This document shows positions 6,923 through 13,468 of a stretch of 37,721 nt of DNA, in pieces. Source of the stretch: CAZFOB01 sp964520325 (GTDB taxonomy: Bacteria > Actinomycetota > JAICYB01); the NCBI GenBank assembly GCA_964520325.1, contig CAZFOB010000027.1, positions 1 through 37,721 on the forward strand, in the 5' to 3' direction. The notes below the pieces were generated by a model. It saw nothing but the letters and a program-made list of their open reading frames with translations. It was not told where the DNA came from and ran no database searches. Every line of letters starts with the position of its first letter. The first letter of the stretch is position 1. A program made the translations under genes and the position numbers.

Positions 6923-7456
6923 ATGCTCAATCCGACGCGCAACAAGATGAGGGCCCTGGGCCCCATGCTGGTGTCTGATGGCCCTGTGGTGATGAACGGG
7001 ACATGTCCTCGATGCGGTCAAGGGGGCCGAGGCTGTCGCAACGTGGAACTCGGGCTGTTTTGTGCCCAATGGGGGTTGATTGAGGACGTGAGTAAGCGGT
7101 ACCTGCCGCAGGAGCCGGAGGCACCCGACCCCGCGCTGGCGCACCCGGACGTGCAAGCCGCGACCGCGATCGCGAACGCGGCGCTCGATGCGGCGACGCG
7201 AGCGAACGACGCATTCAACGAAGCCATGCGGGAAGCCATCGCTCTCGGGGTGGAGGTTCCCGGCGTGATGGTCATGCAATACATCGACCAGCATCGTCAG
7301 CGGCTCTCACGCAAGGAGAAGCGCCGCGCCGCGCCGCTCAGCGAGCAGATCGAGGAACTCAAGATCAAACGAGACGTCACGCACGAAGCGCGCGTCCGTG
7401 CCGATTCCGCGTTCCTCCGCACTCTGTCCAGAGCGAAGCTGCAGAGTCAGGAGTAG
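6923..7456 (+). CDS. Cysteine-motif/coiled-coil hypothetical protein
   Basis: A 177-residue protein with GGAGAG before the ATG. The N-terminus carries a CPRCGQGGRGC cysteine cluster and one further Cys (LFCAQWG), a partial zinc-finger pattern. From about residue 70 it is strongly helical and alanine-rich, then highly charged (EKRRAAPLSEQIEELKIKRD), suggesting a coiled coil. It sits 9 bases after the prohead protease. A structural or scaffold-like role is possible by position, but nothing in the sequence proves it. Confidence 0.6.
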   Translation: MLNPTRNKMRALGPMLVSDGPVVMNGTCPRCGQGGRGCRNVELGLFCAQWGLIEDVSKRYLPQEPEAPDPALAHPDVQAATAIANAALDAATRANDAFNEAMREAIALGVEVPGVMVMQYIDQHRQRLSRKEKRRAAPLSEQIEELKIKRDVTHEARVRADSAFLRTLSRAKLQSQE

Positions 7457-7459
7457 GTC

Positions 7460-7543
7460 ATGGGACAGGGCGACATCGTCGTTCGACTGCTCGGCGACGG
7501 GGCCCCAACTAGACCTCGAAGGAATCTAGGCAGTAGGCCTTGA
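7460..7543 (+). pseudogene. Truncated start of a tape-measure-like gene
   Basis: A 27-codon frame starting 3 bases after the preceding gene. It reads MGQGDIVVRLLGDGAP before running into unrelated codons and a stop. The first 13 residues resemble the opening of phage tail tape-measure proteins, which commonly begin with a short tag followed by a VRLLGD- or VRIIGD-like strand. This looks like the scar where the late genes were lost. The stretch is too short for certainty. Confidence 0.3.
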
Positions 7544-7622
7544 CGGCGCAGACTGCGGGGCCTTCCGCGCGATCTGATCCATTGAGCGTGAGGGGGTTCG
7601 CGCATCAGCGCGACGGTCCGGC

Positions 7623-8795
7623 TTATGGGTCGTAGATGGGCGGGAGGGGACAGTTGCAGGGGTAGAGCTTGCGGATGCCGAGGACGTCGCCGAGACCGAG
7701 GGTGTTGCGGTGACGGTCGGCCGGTCCCGCCGGGTACATGGTGAGTTCCCGGGCGTCGTTCTGGCTTAGGTCGGCAAGCCCTAGCGTATGGCCCAGCTCG
7801 TGGGTAACTCTATCTTGGATGTCGGTGGTGCCCTTTCCCGTTGGAGTACAGGACTCGTCGCGCTGTGCGCAGGGGTCCCAACTCCAAGCGTTCCCAAAGT
7901 CGGTCGGAGCCCGAAGAATGTCGGCTTCCTGGACGTAGCCATCTGCGTCACTCACGTACATGACGTTATTGCCGAGCGCGAAGTCGGTAAAGCCGTCGCC
8001 TTGCTTCGGTTCGCGGGTCGTGGTCCCAAGGTAGATGAACTGGAGCTTGGGGCTGGCGGAGGACCAGATCTTGAGCGCAGCCTGGATGGCGTCCTTGATC
8101 TGGTCGGCGCTGATCGAGCCGCCCTGGGGCCGGGTGGAGTTGATGGAGTAGCGGATGCAGATCATCCCGCCCGAGCACCCATGTGTGTTGGGGCGCCAGC
8201 CCTTCTCACCCGGCCCTTCGATGAACTGGTAGATGTCACACGTCTTAGGATTGGGACACTTGGGACCTGAGGCCGGAGCAGGAGTAGTGGGGGCGGCGGT
8301 CGGCTGTTGGGGGGTGGGGGTAGCAGTCCCTCCAGGCGGCGGCGGCGGCTGCTCGGGCGAGGGGGTCGCGCTTCCGCCGGATGAGGGTGGCGGCGTGGGA
8401 TCTGGATGATCCGTGCTCGCTCCCGGCGGCGGTTGCACGGGCGCGGAGGTCGCGCTTCCGCCGGATGAGGGGTGCTCGCGCCCGGAGGTCGCATCCGACT
8501 CGTCGGCTTTCGTTCCTGCATCAGTGAACGGACCGACTCCGATTGCTTCCTCGAAGATGGCTCCGCCGTGGGCGTCGCGGACGACGCGCGGCATGCCAGC
8601 CGTCTTGCCGGACGAAGAGGCCGAGGTGGAGGGGGACGAGCTGTCCCCCTCCACGATCCCTGCGGAAGCTTCGGGGTTGGCTCCCGCGCTCGCCTCATCT
8701 GAGGCGAGCTCGGAGAGCCGGGCGGTCGGGGTCCCGCACGACATCGCAAAGACAAGGGCGACCGCCCCGAGCGTCCGCAGGTGGGGCATCATCAT
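7623..8795 (-). CDS. Secreted metzincin lipoprotein
   Basis: A 390-residue protein starting with three adjacent ATGs after AGGGAA. The signal peptide ends in a lipobox-like FAMSC (C20), so it is probably a lipoprotein. A long Ser/Pro/Thr/Gly-rich stalk (about 25-190) contains repeated PSSGGSAT units. The C-terminal domain is a zinc metalloprotease with HELGHTLGLAD at 332-342, the full HEXXHXXGXXD metzincin signature, followed by TMYP as the Met-turn. Matrixin-like (M10) is the best fit. Cysteine pairs near 199-206, 224-231 and 380-383 suggest disulfides. It is the second gene of a two-gene minus-strand operon running against the phage module, so it is cargo: probably a surface protease conferred on the host. 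The substrate is unknown. Confidence 0.85.
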   Translation of the reverse strand: MMMPHLRTLGAVALVFAMSCGTPTARLSELASDEASAGANPEASAGIVEGDSSSPSTSASSSGKTAGMPRVVRDAHGGAIFEEAIGVGPFTDAGTKADESDATSGREHPSSGGSATSAPVQPPPGASTDHPDPTPPPSSGGSATPSPEQPPPPPGGTATPTPQQPTAAPTTPAPASGPKCPNPKTCDIYQFIEGPGEKGWRPNTHGCSGGMICIRYSINSTRPQGGSISADQIKDAIQAALKIWSSASPKLQFIYLGTTTREPKQGDGFTDFALGNNVMYVSDADGYVQEADILRAPTDFGNAWSWDPCAQRDESCTPTGKGTTDIQDRVTHELGHTLGLADLSQNDARELTMYPAGPADRHRNTLGLGDVLGIRKLYPCNCPLPPIYDP

Positions 8796-8820
8796 TTCCC
8801 TCAGCCTACCGCCGTCACGC

Positions 8821-9630
8821 TCAGCACAAGACGACGACTGCCCCGGTCTGAATAGCCCGGACGCAGGGTACGTTCACGGGGACAGGCCCGAGCGGCGTAT
8901 CCACATTGACCGTCGGATTCGATGTGTCGCCGCCGACTTGGACTCCCGGCGCGCCGACGACGCAGGTGTTCCCCTGTTGCACGGCGCAGATGCCGCCGTA
9001 GACCTGGGGCAGGTCGGCGTTGGACACGGTGGCTCCCACTACTGAAGTGCACGTCGGCAACTGTTGCGTTCCGAGCACCCACAAGCAGGTGTTGCCCAGA
9101 CCCGCCGTGCTCGTCGCGCCGCCGCCCGGCGTCGTGACGTTGCCCGCCTCGGCCCCCGTCTGGAAGACATTGACGGTGCCGGCCGGTGTAACGATCTGAC
9201 CGGAGACGGTCTGTCCCGTGCTGGACGGGTTGGGGTCCTGGGCGATCAGGCTTTCGTAGGTGTCGCAGTTGGGCTTCACGACGGCACCCGCGTCGCTGCG
9301 ACAGTACACCCCGGGCGTGTCGGCCGACCAGGGAAAGTGGATTATCACTTTGCCACCGGCGGGGGTCGGCGAGCCGTCCCCGACCGATGTCGTGCTGTAG
9401 CACACCTGCACATAAGTTGGTGCACCCGCTGGCCCTGTGGGCGCCCCCAGCTCGTAGGCGATCGTGACTGGAGTGGTGAGAATCGGGTGCTCGGGACCTC
9501 CTGAGATGCCGTCGCTGCAATGCGTGGATGGGTCCGGCGTCACTCCGCCCTGGACCGGCAGGGTGAGCGCAGCGTTCATTCCCAGGATCAGTGCGGCTAC
9601 TGCAACTAAGTACCTGCGCATGCGGTGCAT
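8821..9630 (-). CDS. Secreted protein of unknown function, partner of the metzincin
   Basis: The start at ATG 9630 is backed by GGGAGAAG; an upstream in-frame ATG at 9663 would add an unlikely leader. The 269-residue product has a signal peptide (MHRMRRYLVAVAALILG, cleavage near residue 26-28). The mature part is rich in Gly, Thr, Val and Pro with about ten cysteines, which suggests an extracellular beta-rich disulfide-bonded protein. It ends at a C-terminal cysteine (VVVLC). The stop lies 25 bases before the metzincin start, so the two are co-transcribed. It could be the protease's partner or substrate, or an adhesin; no family is recognised. Confidence 0.7.
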   Translation of the reverse strand: MHRMRRYLVAVAALILGMNAALTLPVQGGVTPDPSTHCSDGISGGPEHPILTTPVTIAYELGAPTGPAGAPTYVQVCYSTTSVGDGSPTPAGGKVIIHFPWSADTPGVYCRSDAGAVVKPNCDTYESLIAQDPNPSSTGQTVSGQIVTPAGTVNVFQTGAEAGNVTTPGGGATSTAGLGNTCLWVLGTQQLPTCTSVVGATVSNADLPQVYGGICAVQQGNTCVVGAPGVQVGGDTSNPTVNVDTPLGPVPVNVPCVRAIQTGAVVVLC

Positions 9631-9836
9631 TGTCTTCTCCCTTTCCCTACCTCTATGGCCCACGTGAGCGGGGCGTCTTTTGTCCAGAAACGTGCGACAG
9701 AACTCGATTCGTCAGGGAACGCATGCCGGTAACGATCGTGCGCGCTGCCGCATCCTGCTCCCTTCTAGCTTGGGACGCCCGAGATACTGGTTTTGGTGGG
9801 GCGGGTCGAGTCGCGACCGCTTTGCCCTCCCTGCCA

Positions 9837-9852
9837 ACATACAAACGTATGT
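9837..9852. promoter_or_regulatory. Operator-like palindrome before the XRE gene
   Basis: ACATAC-AAAC-GTATGT is a perfect inverted repeat 36 bases before the XRE start codon and within the divergent region shared with the secreted-protein operon. It is the natural candidate for the XRE protein's own operator. The role is inferred from position and symmetry. Confidence 0.45.
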
Positions 9853-9888
9853 CGCACCGCACGTCAACTTACCCAAACCTTGGGGGCC

Positions 9889-10164
9889 ATGTGCCCGGGA
9901 AGAAAGCGGTCCCCCGTTTCCCCGGAGAGCGCCTTCGGTAACGTGTTACGGGAGCTCCGCGAGCGGCGAGAGCTGTCACAAGAACAGCTCGCGTTGCAGA
10001 GTGGGCTCGTGCGGCCCCACGTAGGAATGCTCGAGCGCGGCGAGCGGTCGCCTACGCTCACGACCCTCTTCAGGCTGGCGCAGGCGCTGCGGGTCGAGCC
10101 CGGGGAGATGATTCGGCTCGTCCAAGAGCAGGTGCAGACGACGGAGCCGCAGCCTCCTCGCTAG
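9889..10164 (+). CDS. XRE-family transcriptional regulator
   Basis: With the ATG at 9889 the product has 91 residues. It is a single Cro/C1-type HTH domain: VLRELRERRELSQEQLALQSG as helices 1-2, LVRPHVGMLERGERSPTLTTLFRLAQAL as the recognition helix and the rest of the five-helix bundle. There is a short tail and no peptidase or sensor domain. In an integrative element this is the probable lysogeny-type repressor or the controller of the cargo operon that diverges from it. The palindrome at 9837-9852 is a likely target. The upstream frame to 9793 is open, but its composition does not look coding. Confidence 0.85.
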   Translation: MCPGRKRSPVSPESAFGNVLRELRERRELSQEQLALQSGLVRPHVGMLERGERSPTLTTLFRLAQALRVEPGEMIRLVQEQVQTTEPQPPR

Positions 10165-10338
10165 GCATATTCGTCACGAATCGATCCGTCAGGCGCTCAG
10201 GACTCGTGACAACATCCGTCCGTCTAGAACAGGTTCGTCACGGCTTCGCCGATGTCGCGCTGCGCTTGATGGTCGAGATGGTTCGCGTTGACCTTCTGAA
10301 GCATCTTGGAGCGCCGTTTCGCGCCTGCGCTACGTGGG

Positions 10339-10619
10339 CTTGAGACCGACCGTTCCCGTGGGTGTTCCCCGGACGTTTCGCCGAAGACGTACGTCTCGCC
10401 GAACACGGTGTGGATGTATGTCCGGCTCGCCGCGGAGCGCGCGGGGCTTGGGCGCGTGGTCCCACATCAGTTGCGCCACACGTCGATAGCGACGGTCACG
10501 ACGAGACGGACCTTCGCACCGCGATGGGTGTGGGGTCGGCAGCGCGATCCGAAACAGACTGCCGTTTTACAACCCGGACGAAGATGGCGAAGCTGCGACA
10601 AGGCATGTCCGCGCTCTGA
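10339..10619 (+). pseudogene. Remnant of a second tyrosine recombinase
   Basis: Three short pieces in two frames rebuild the end of an actinobacterial integrase. FPGRF lies near 10365, VSPNTVWMYVRLAAERAGLG-VVPHQLRHTSIA lies at about 10408-10488 in the next frame, and after a shift near 10490-10505 come DETDLRTAM and a tail ending KMAKLRQGMSAL at 10619. The R-x-x-R-H core (HQLRHT) is present, but the LGH box is degraded and the catalytic Tyr position reads CRFTT. The gene is dead. Its place beside the right attachment site indicates an older integration at the same tRNA. Confidence 0.65.
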
Positions 10620-10747
10620 AGGGAGGCCTAACCCGTCCCGTCTGCGTCCCGTCAGAGAGGGAAAGTCGCCGCCAAACGACGCGAGTGTGTGCGGGACGGT
10701 GAGGAAACGTTCTCGCAGGTCGCAGAGGGACAAACTACCGTTTGCGC

Positions 10748-10824
10748 TGGTGGGCCCGGATGGACTCGAACCATCGACCAACCGATTATGAGTCGGCTGC
10801 TCTGACCACCTGAGCTACGGGCCC
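10748..10824 (-). tRNA. tRNA-Met (CAU)
   Basis: The minus strand folds into a full cloverleaf. Acceptor arms GGGCCCG and CGGGCCC pair perfectly. The D-arm contains AGCTCAGGTGGTCAGAGC. The anticodon stem is GCCGA/TCGGT with loop CTCATAA (anticodon CAT). The T-arm has GTTCGAGTCC in its usual place. Discriminator A and an encoded CCA follow (10748-10751). Elongator Met is favoured; an Ile2 tRNA with a modified CAU cannot be excluded by sequence. The 3' 47 bases are the att core. Confidence 0.93.
10750..10796 (-). repeat. Right attachment site within tRNA-Met
   Basis: This is the second copy of the 47-bp direct repeat, lying inside the intact tRNA-Met. The tRNA 5' half (10797-10824) is host DNA; the 3' part seen here was supplied by the element on integration. 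Confidence 0.9.
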
Positions 10825-10865
10825 GAATGCTCCGTGGAGCATATGGGCCGGCAGAGGGAGCGGTT

Positions 10866-13088
10866 CTAGGCGGCCGCGTTCTTCTTCACAACGGCCGAGA
10901 GCGCCATCGCGAGCTCGGCGAGCTTGATCGGCTTGGTCAGATAGCCGTCCATCCCTGCGGCGCTGCATGCAGCACGGGCTTCGCGCGTCGTATCGGCGGT
11001 GACGGCGACGATCGTCGAACGGTGTGCGGCTGATCGGTCGCGGATCGCGCGAGCGGCAGTGATCCCGTCGATATCGGGCATGTGGACGTCCATGAGGATC
11101 ACGTCGTACTCGCGCAGCGTGGCTGCCTCGATAGCCTCAGCGCCGTTGGCAACAACGTCTGCTTCGTAGCCGAGCTGGCGTAGTTGCGAGAGCAGCACCT
11201 TCTGATTGACGTGGTTGTCTTCGGCGACCAGGAGCCGGAGCGGCATCTGGTCAGCGAGCTTCTCCGTCTCCGAACTCGCGACGTCACGTGGATCCTCGGG
11301 AGAGACCACGAGAGATACGAGCATGTCGTAGATGTGTGATTGACGGATGGGTGAACGCAGCACGGTGTCGAAGACTTTCTTGCCTTCCTGCAGATCGTTC
11401 GACACGCCGACCAGGGCGATGTGCACGTTGCGTGGTGAATGGAGCGCTCGGAGACTGATCGCAAGGTCGGCCGCGGCGCGGTCGATTGTTGACGACAGCA
11501 TGATGACGTCGAACCGTTGTCCCGTCCGTGCCCAAGTGAGTGCCTCAGCGGCCGTCGCCGTCCGCGGCGCTGTGTCGCAGTGTCTGAGGTACTCCATGAG
11601 TCCTTTGTCCTCGTCGCCCACGACGAGCACGCGCAGGTGGCTGTTCGCGGTTTCGTGACGCTTCGGCTCGGGCGTGCCTTCGCCCACGACGACCGTCGCG
11701 TAGAACGTGGCACCCTCACCGAGAACGCTCTCCACCCAGATGTCGCCTCCCATCAGGTGGCTGAGCTGTCGGCTGATCGCGAGACCGAGCCCGGTGCCGC
11801 CGTAATGGCGCGACGTTGATGCTTCCGCTTGGGTGAAAGAGTCGAACAGGCGTGCGGCCGTGTCTTGATCGAGACCGATCCCTGTGTCGCTGACGGCGAT
11901 CGTCAATTCATGGCGATGGTCGCCGAGAGATCGTCCTGTGAATCGCACGACAACTTCACCGTGTTCGGTGAACTTCACGGCGTTCGAGACAAGATTGAGG
12001 AGCACCTGCGCGATGCGTCCGCTGTCGCCGATGGCGACGCGGGGAACGGAGTTCTCGCAGACGCTCGAGAGCACGAGACCTCTCTTCTCCGCTGCATCGG
12101 CAACGATCCCGATCGTGTCGTCCATCAAGTGGAGTACGTCGAACGGGTTCTCTTCAAGAGTGAGGCGTCCCGCTTCGAGTTTGGAGTAATCGAGGATGTC
12201 ATTGATCAGCGTCAGCAGATGGTCGCTGTTCCGCACGATGACGTCAGCGAAGCTGCGCTGCTCGTGGGACAGATCACCGTCGGCGAGGAGGCCGGTGTAG
12301 CCGATGACAGACGTGAGGGGCGTCCGTATCTCGTGGGTCAGCACCGAGAGGAACTCGCTCTTCACCCGGGCTTCGTCCTTCGCGCGCTTCAGGGCGCTTT
12401 CGAGGAGTGCCCATGTCGTGAGGCACACGGCGCTGATCCCCGTGATGAACAGCGCATGGATGGCCGCCCACTTCCACGGCTGGTTTAATGCCGCTTGGTG
12501 ATTGAAGACCGACTGTGGATCGATCGTTCCGGCGATCCCGTGATGGAGCGCGACGAAGCCGATCGCGACGGAGAAGGGGGTCCAGTCCTGATAGAGGGCG
12601 ACCAATGGCACCATCACGAAGAAGTGGAAGTGCATCTCTATCGATCCACCGGACATGTGGACGAGAACGGCAGACGCCGTCATCAAGCCGAGTGACGAGA
12701 AGACCGTCTTGCTTCGGCGCGAGATCATCGATGTGCTTGCGAAGATGGCGAGAAGCGCGAGGCCCCCCGCTTCGAGGAGGACGTGCGGTACCGGGAAGCC
12801 GCGGAGCAGACCGAAGACGGCAACGACGGGCACATGCAGCCAGAGGACGGCAAGGATGCTGCGGTGGCGACCGCGCCATGCCTCGTCGGTGAGTGTCCAC
12901 CCACGTGGCAATAACCGAGCGACCCTCTTCACGGCGTCGACGGGGTGGCGGACCGCGTGACCCGCGGTCCACGTTGATGTCTTTCCACTCAAGCTGATCA
13001 GCGTCAACGAACACCCTCCGAACCGTGCGGTTCCCCTGAGGACCACCCGCACCCTCGATTCGGTCGTTTCGGATGCAAGTTGATCCAC
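10866..13088 (-). CDS. Hybrid sensor histidine kinase/response regulator
   Basis: A 740-residue membrane hybrid kinase. About six hydrophobic segments lie between residues 77 and 230 and include MHFHFFVMVPLVALYQDW, a signature shared with membrane sensor modules of some diguanylate cyclases. A dimerisation/phosphoacceptor domain follows with H252 in LTHEIRTPL, then a HATPase_c domain (N-box LVSNAVKF, DTGIGL, GGTGLGL). Two receiver domains end the protein. The first (about 485-600) has lost the acceptor Asp and reads IMLSSTID. The second (about 615-735) is intact with LLVAEDN, LMDVHMPD and LTKP. No cognate regulator is adjacent. The start is the first ATG of the frame; the first 40 residues are weakly supported. 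Confidence 0.9.
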   Translation of the reverse strand: MDQLASETTESRVRVVLRGTARFGGCSLTLISLSGKTSTWTAGHAVRHPVDAVKRVARLLPRGWTLTDEAWRGRHRSILAVLWLHVPVVAVFGLLRGFPVPHVLLEAGGLALLAIFASTSMISRRSKTVFSSLGLMTASAVLVHMSGGSIEMHFHFFVMVPLVALYQDWTPFSVAIGFVALHHGIAGTIDPQSVFNHQAALNQPWKWAAIHALFITGISAVCLTTWALLESALKRAKDEARVKSEFLSVLTHEIRTPLTSVIGYTGLLADGDLSHEQRSFADVIVRNSDHLLTLINDILDYSKLEAGRLTLEENPFDVLHLMDDTIGIVADAAEKRGLVLSSVCENSVPRVAIGDSGRIAQVLLNLVSNAVKFTEHGEVVVRFTGRSLGDHRHELTIAVSDTGIGLDQDTAARLFDSFTQAEASTSRHYGGTGLGLAISRQLSHLMGGDIWVESVLGEGATFYATVVVGEGTPEPKRHETANSHLRVLVVGDEDKGLMEYLRHCDTAPRTATAAEALTWARTGQRFDVIMLSSTIDRAAADLAISLRALHSPRNVHIALVGVSNDLQEGKKVFDTVLRSPIRQSHIYDMLVSLVVSPEDPRDVASSETEKLADQMPLRLLVAEDNHVNQKVLLSQLRQLGYEADVVANGAEAIEAATLREYDVILMDVHMPDIDGITAARAIRDRSAAHRSTIVAVTADTTREARAACSAAGMDGYLTKPIKLAELAMALSAVVKKNAAA

Positions 13089-13110
13089 GCGTCCTCGGAG
13101 AGCCTGGTTC

Positions 13111-13161
13111 AGGCCCGGACTCTTATGAGTCGGCTGCTCTGACCACCGGAGCTACGGGCCC
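13111..13161 (-). pseudogene. Decayed tRNA-Met
   Basis: Positions 13123-13161 match 38 of 39 bases of the 5' part of the intact tRNA-Met (10786-10824), covering the acceptor 5' strand, D-arm and anticodon loop. The anticodon 3' stem, variable loop and most of the T-arm are deleted. A remnant of the T-loop and acceptor (GAGTCC, CGGGCC) is fused directly behind. It cannot fold into a tRNA. It lies on the same strand as the working copy, with the kinase gene between them. Confidence 0.75.
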
Positions 13162-13186
13162 ACGGGCACCATGATGCCCGGCCCGG

Positions 13187-13429
13187 TTAGGTCGCGGGCT
13201 TGCGTTCAGGGACGGTGTTGTCGCGGCGAGAGATCAGGGCGGCTGCTCGCTGCCGGAACCCCTCGGTGTCGTTGACGGAGGCGGCGTTCTGGAGCTGGTC
13301 GTCGAGGCAACGCGAGCACAGGTCGAAGAGGTGATAGTCGTTGCTCCCCTTCTTGATCAGCGCTTCCTTGCCTTGATCGATCGGGATGCGCACCCCGCAC
13401 AGGTCGCAATCGATGGTGATCTTGCGCAC
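13187..13429 (-). CDS. Small zinc-ribbon protein
   Basis: I start this at GTG 13429, which has GGAGGTGGAG eight or so bases upstream; longer frames run through the divergent ilvG promoter and are not credible. The 80-residue product begins KITIDCDLCG and has a second knuckle CSRC, giving a four-cysteine zinc ribbon. A basic tail follows (RRDNTVPERKPAT). A DNA- or RNA-binding or ribosome-associated role is possible. No specific family is recognised. It diverges from the IlvG-like gene with 39 bases between starts. Confidence 0.7.
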   Translation of the reverse strand: MRKITIDCDLCGVRIPIDQGKEALIKKGSNDYHLFDLCSRCLDDQLQNAASVNDTEGFRQRAAALISRRDNTVPERKPAT

Positions 13430-13468
13430 TGCTCCACCTCCCTCGACCGAACGGTAGCATGACGGACC

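Larger units (their letters stand above)
1513..10796. mobile_element. Integrative element in tRNA-Met (phage-satellite-like)
   Basis: A 47-bp perfect direct repeat (1513-1559 and 10750-10796) brackets this 9.3-kb segment. The right copy is the 3' part of an intact tRNA-Met and the left copy is an orphan 3' part. A tyrosine integrase gene reading towards the left repeat ends 15 bases inside it. This is the standard outcome of site-specific integration into a tRNA gene, in which the element restores the tRNA 3' end. The cargo combines integration, replication-type, packaging (terS), head-maturation protease and secreted-protein genes. No large terminase, portal, capsid or tail genes are present. 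A phage satellite or a strongly reduced prophage is the best description; a conjugative element is less likely because no FtsK-like transfer ATPase is seen. Confidence 0.85.

Noticed and set aside
10224..10406. Minus-strand frame of 60 codons after the XRE gene
   Set aside because: Its last 28 residues look somewhat protein-like, but there is no motif or ribosome-binding site and it opposes the recombinase remnant.
1513..10796. Actinomycete integrative and conjugative element
   Set aside because: The int-xis-rep order fits, but there is no FtsK/SpoIIIE-like transfer gene, and terS plus prohead protease point to phage ancestry.
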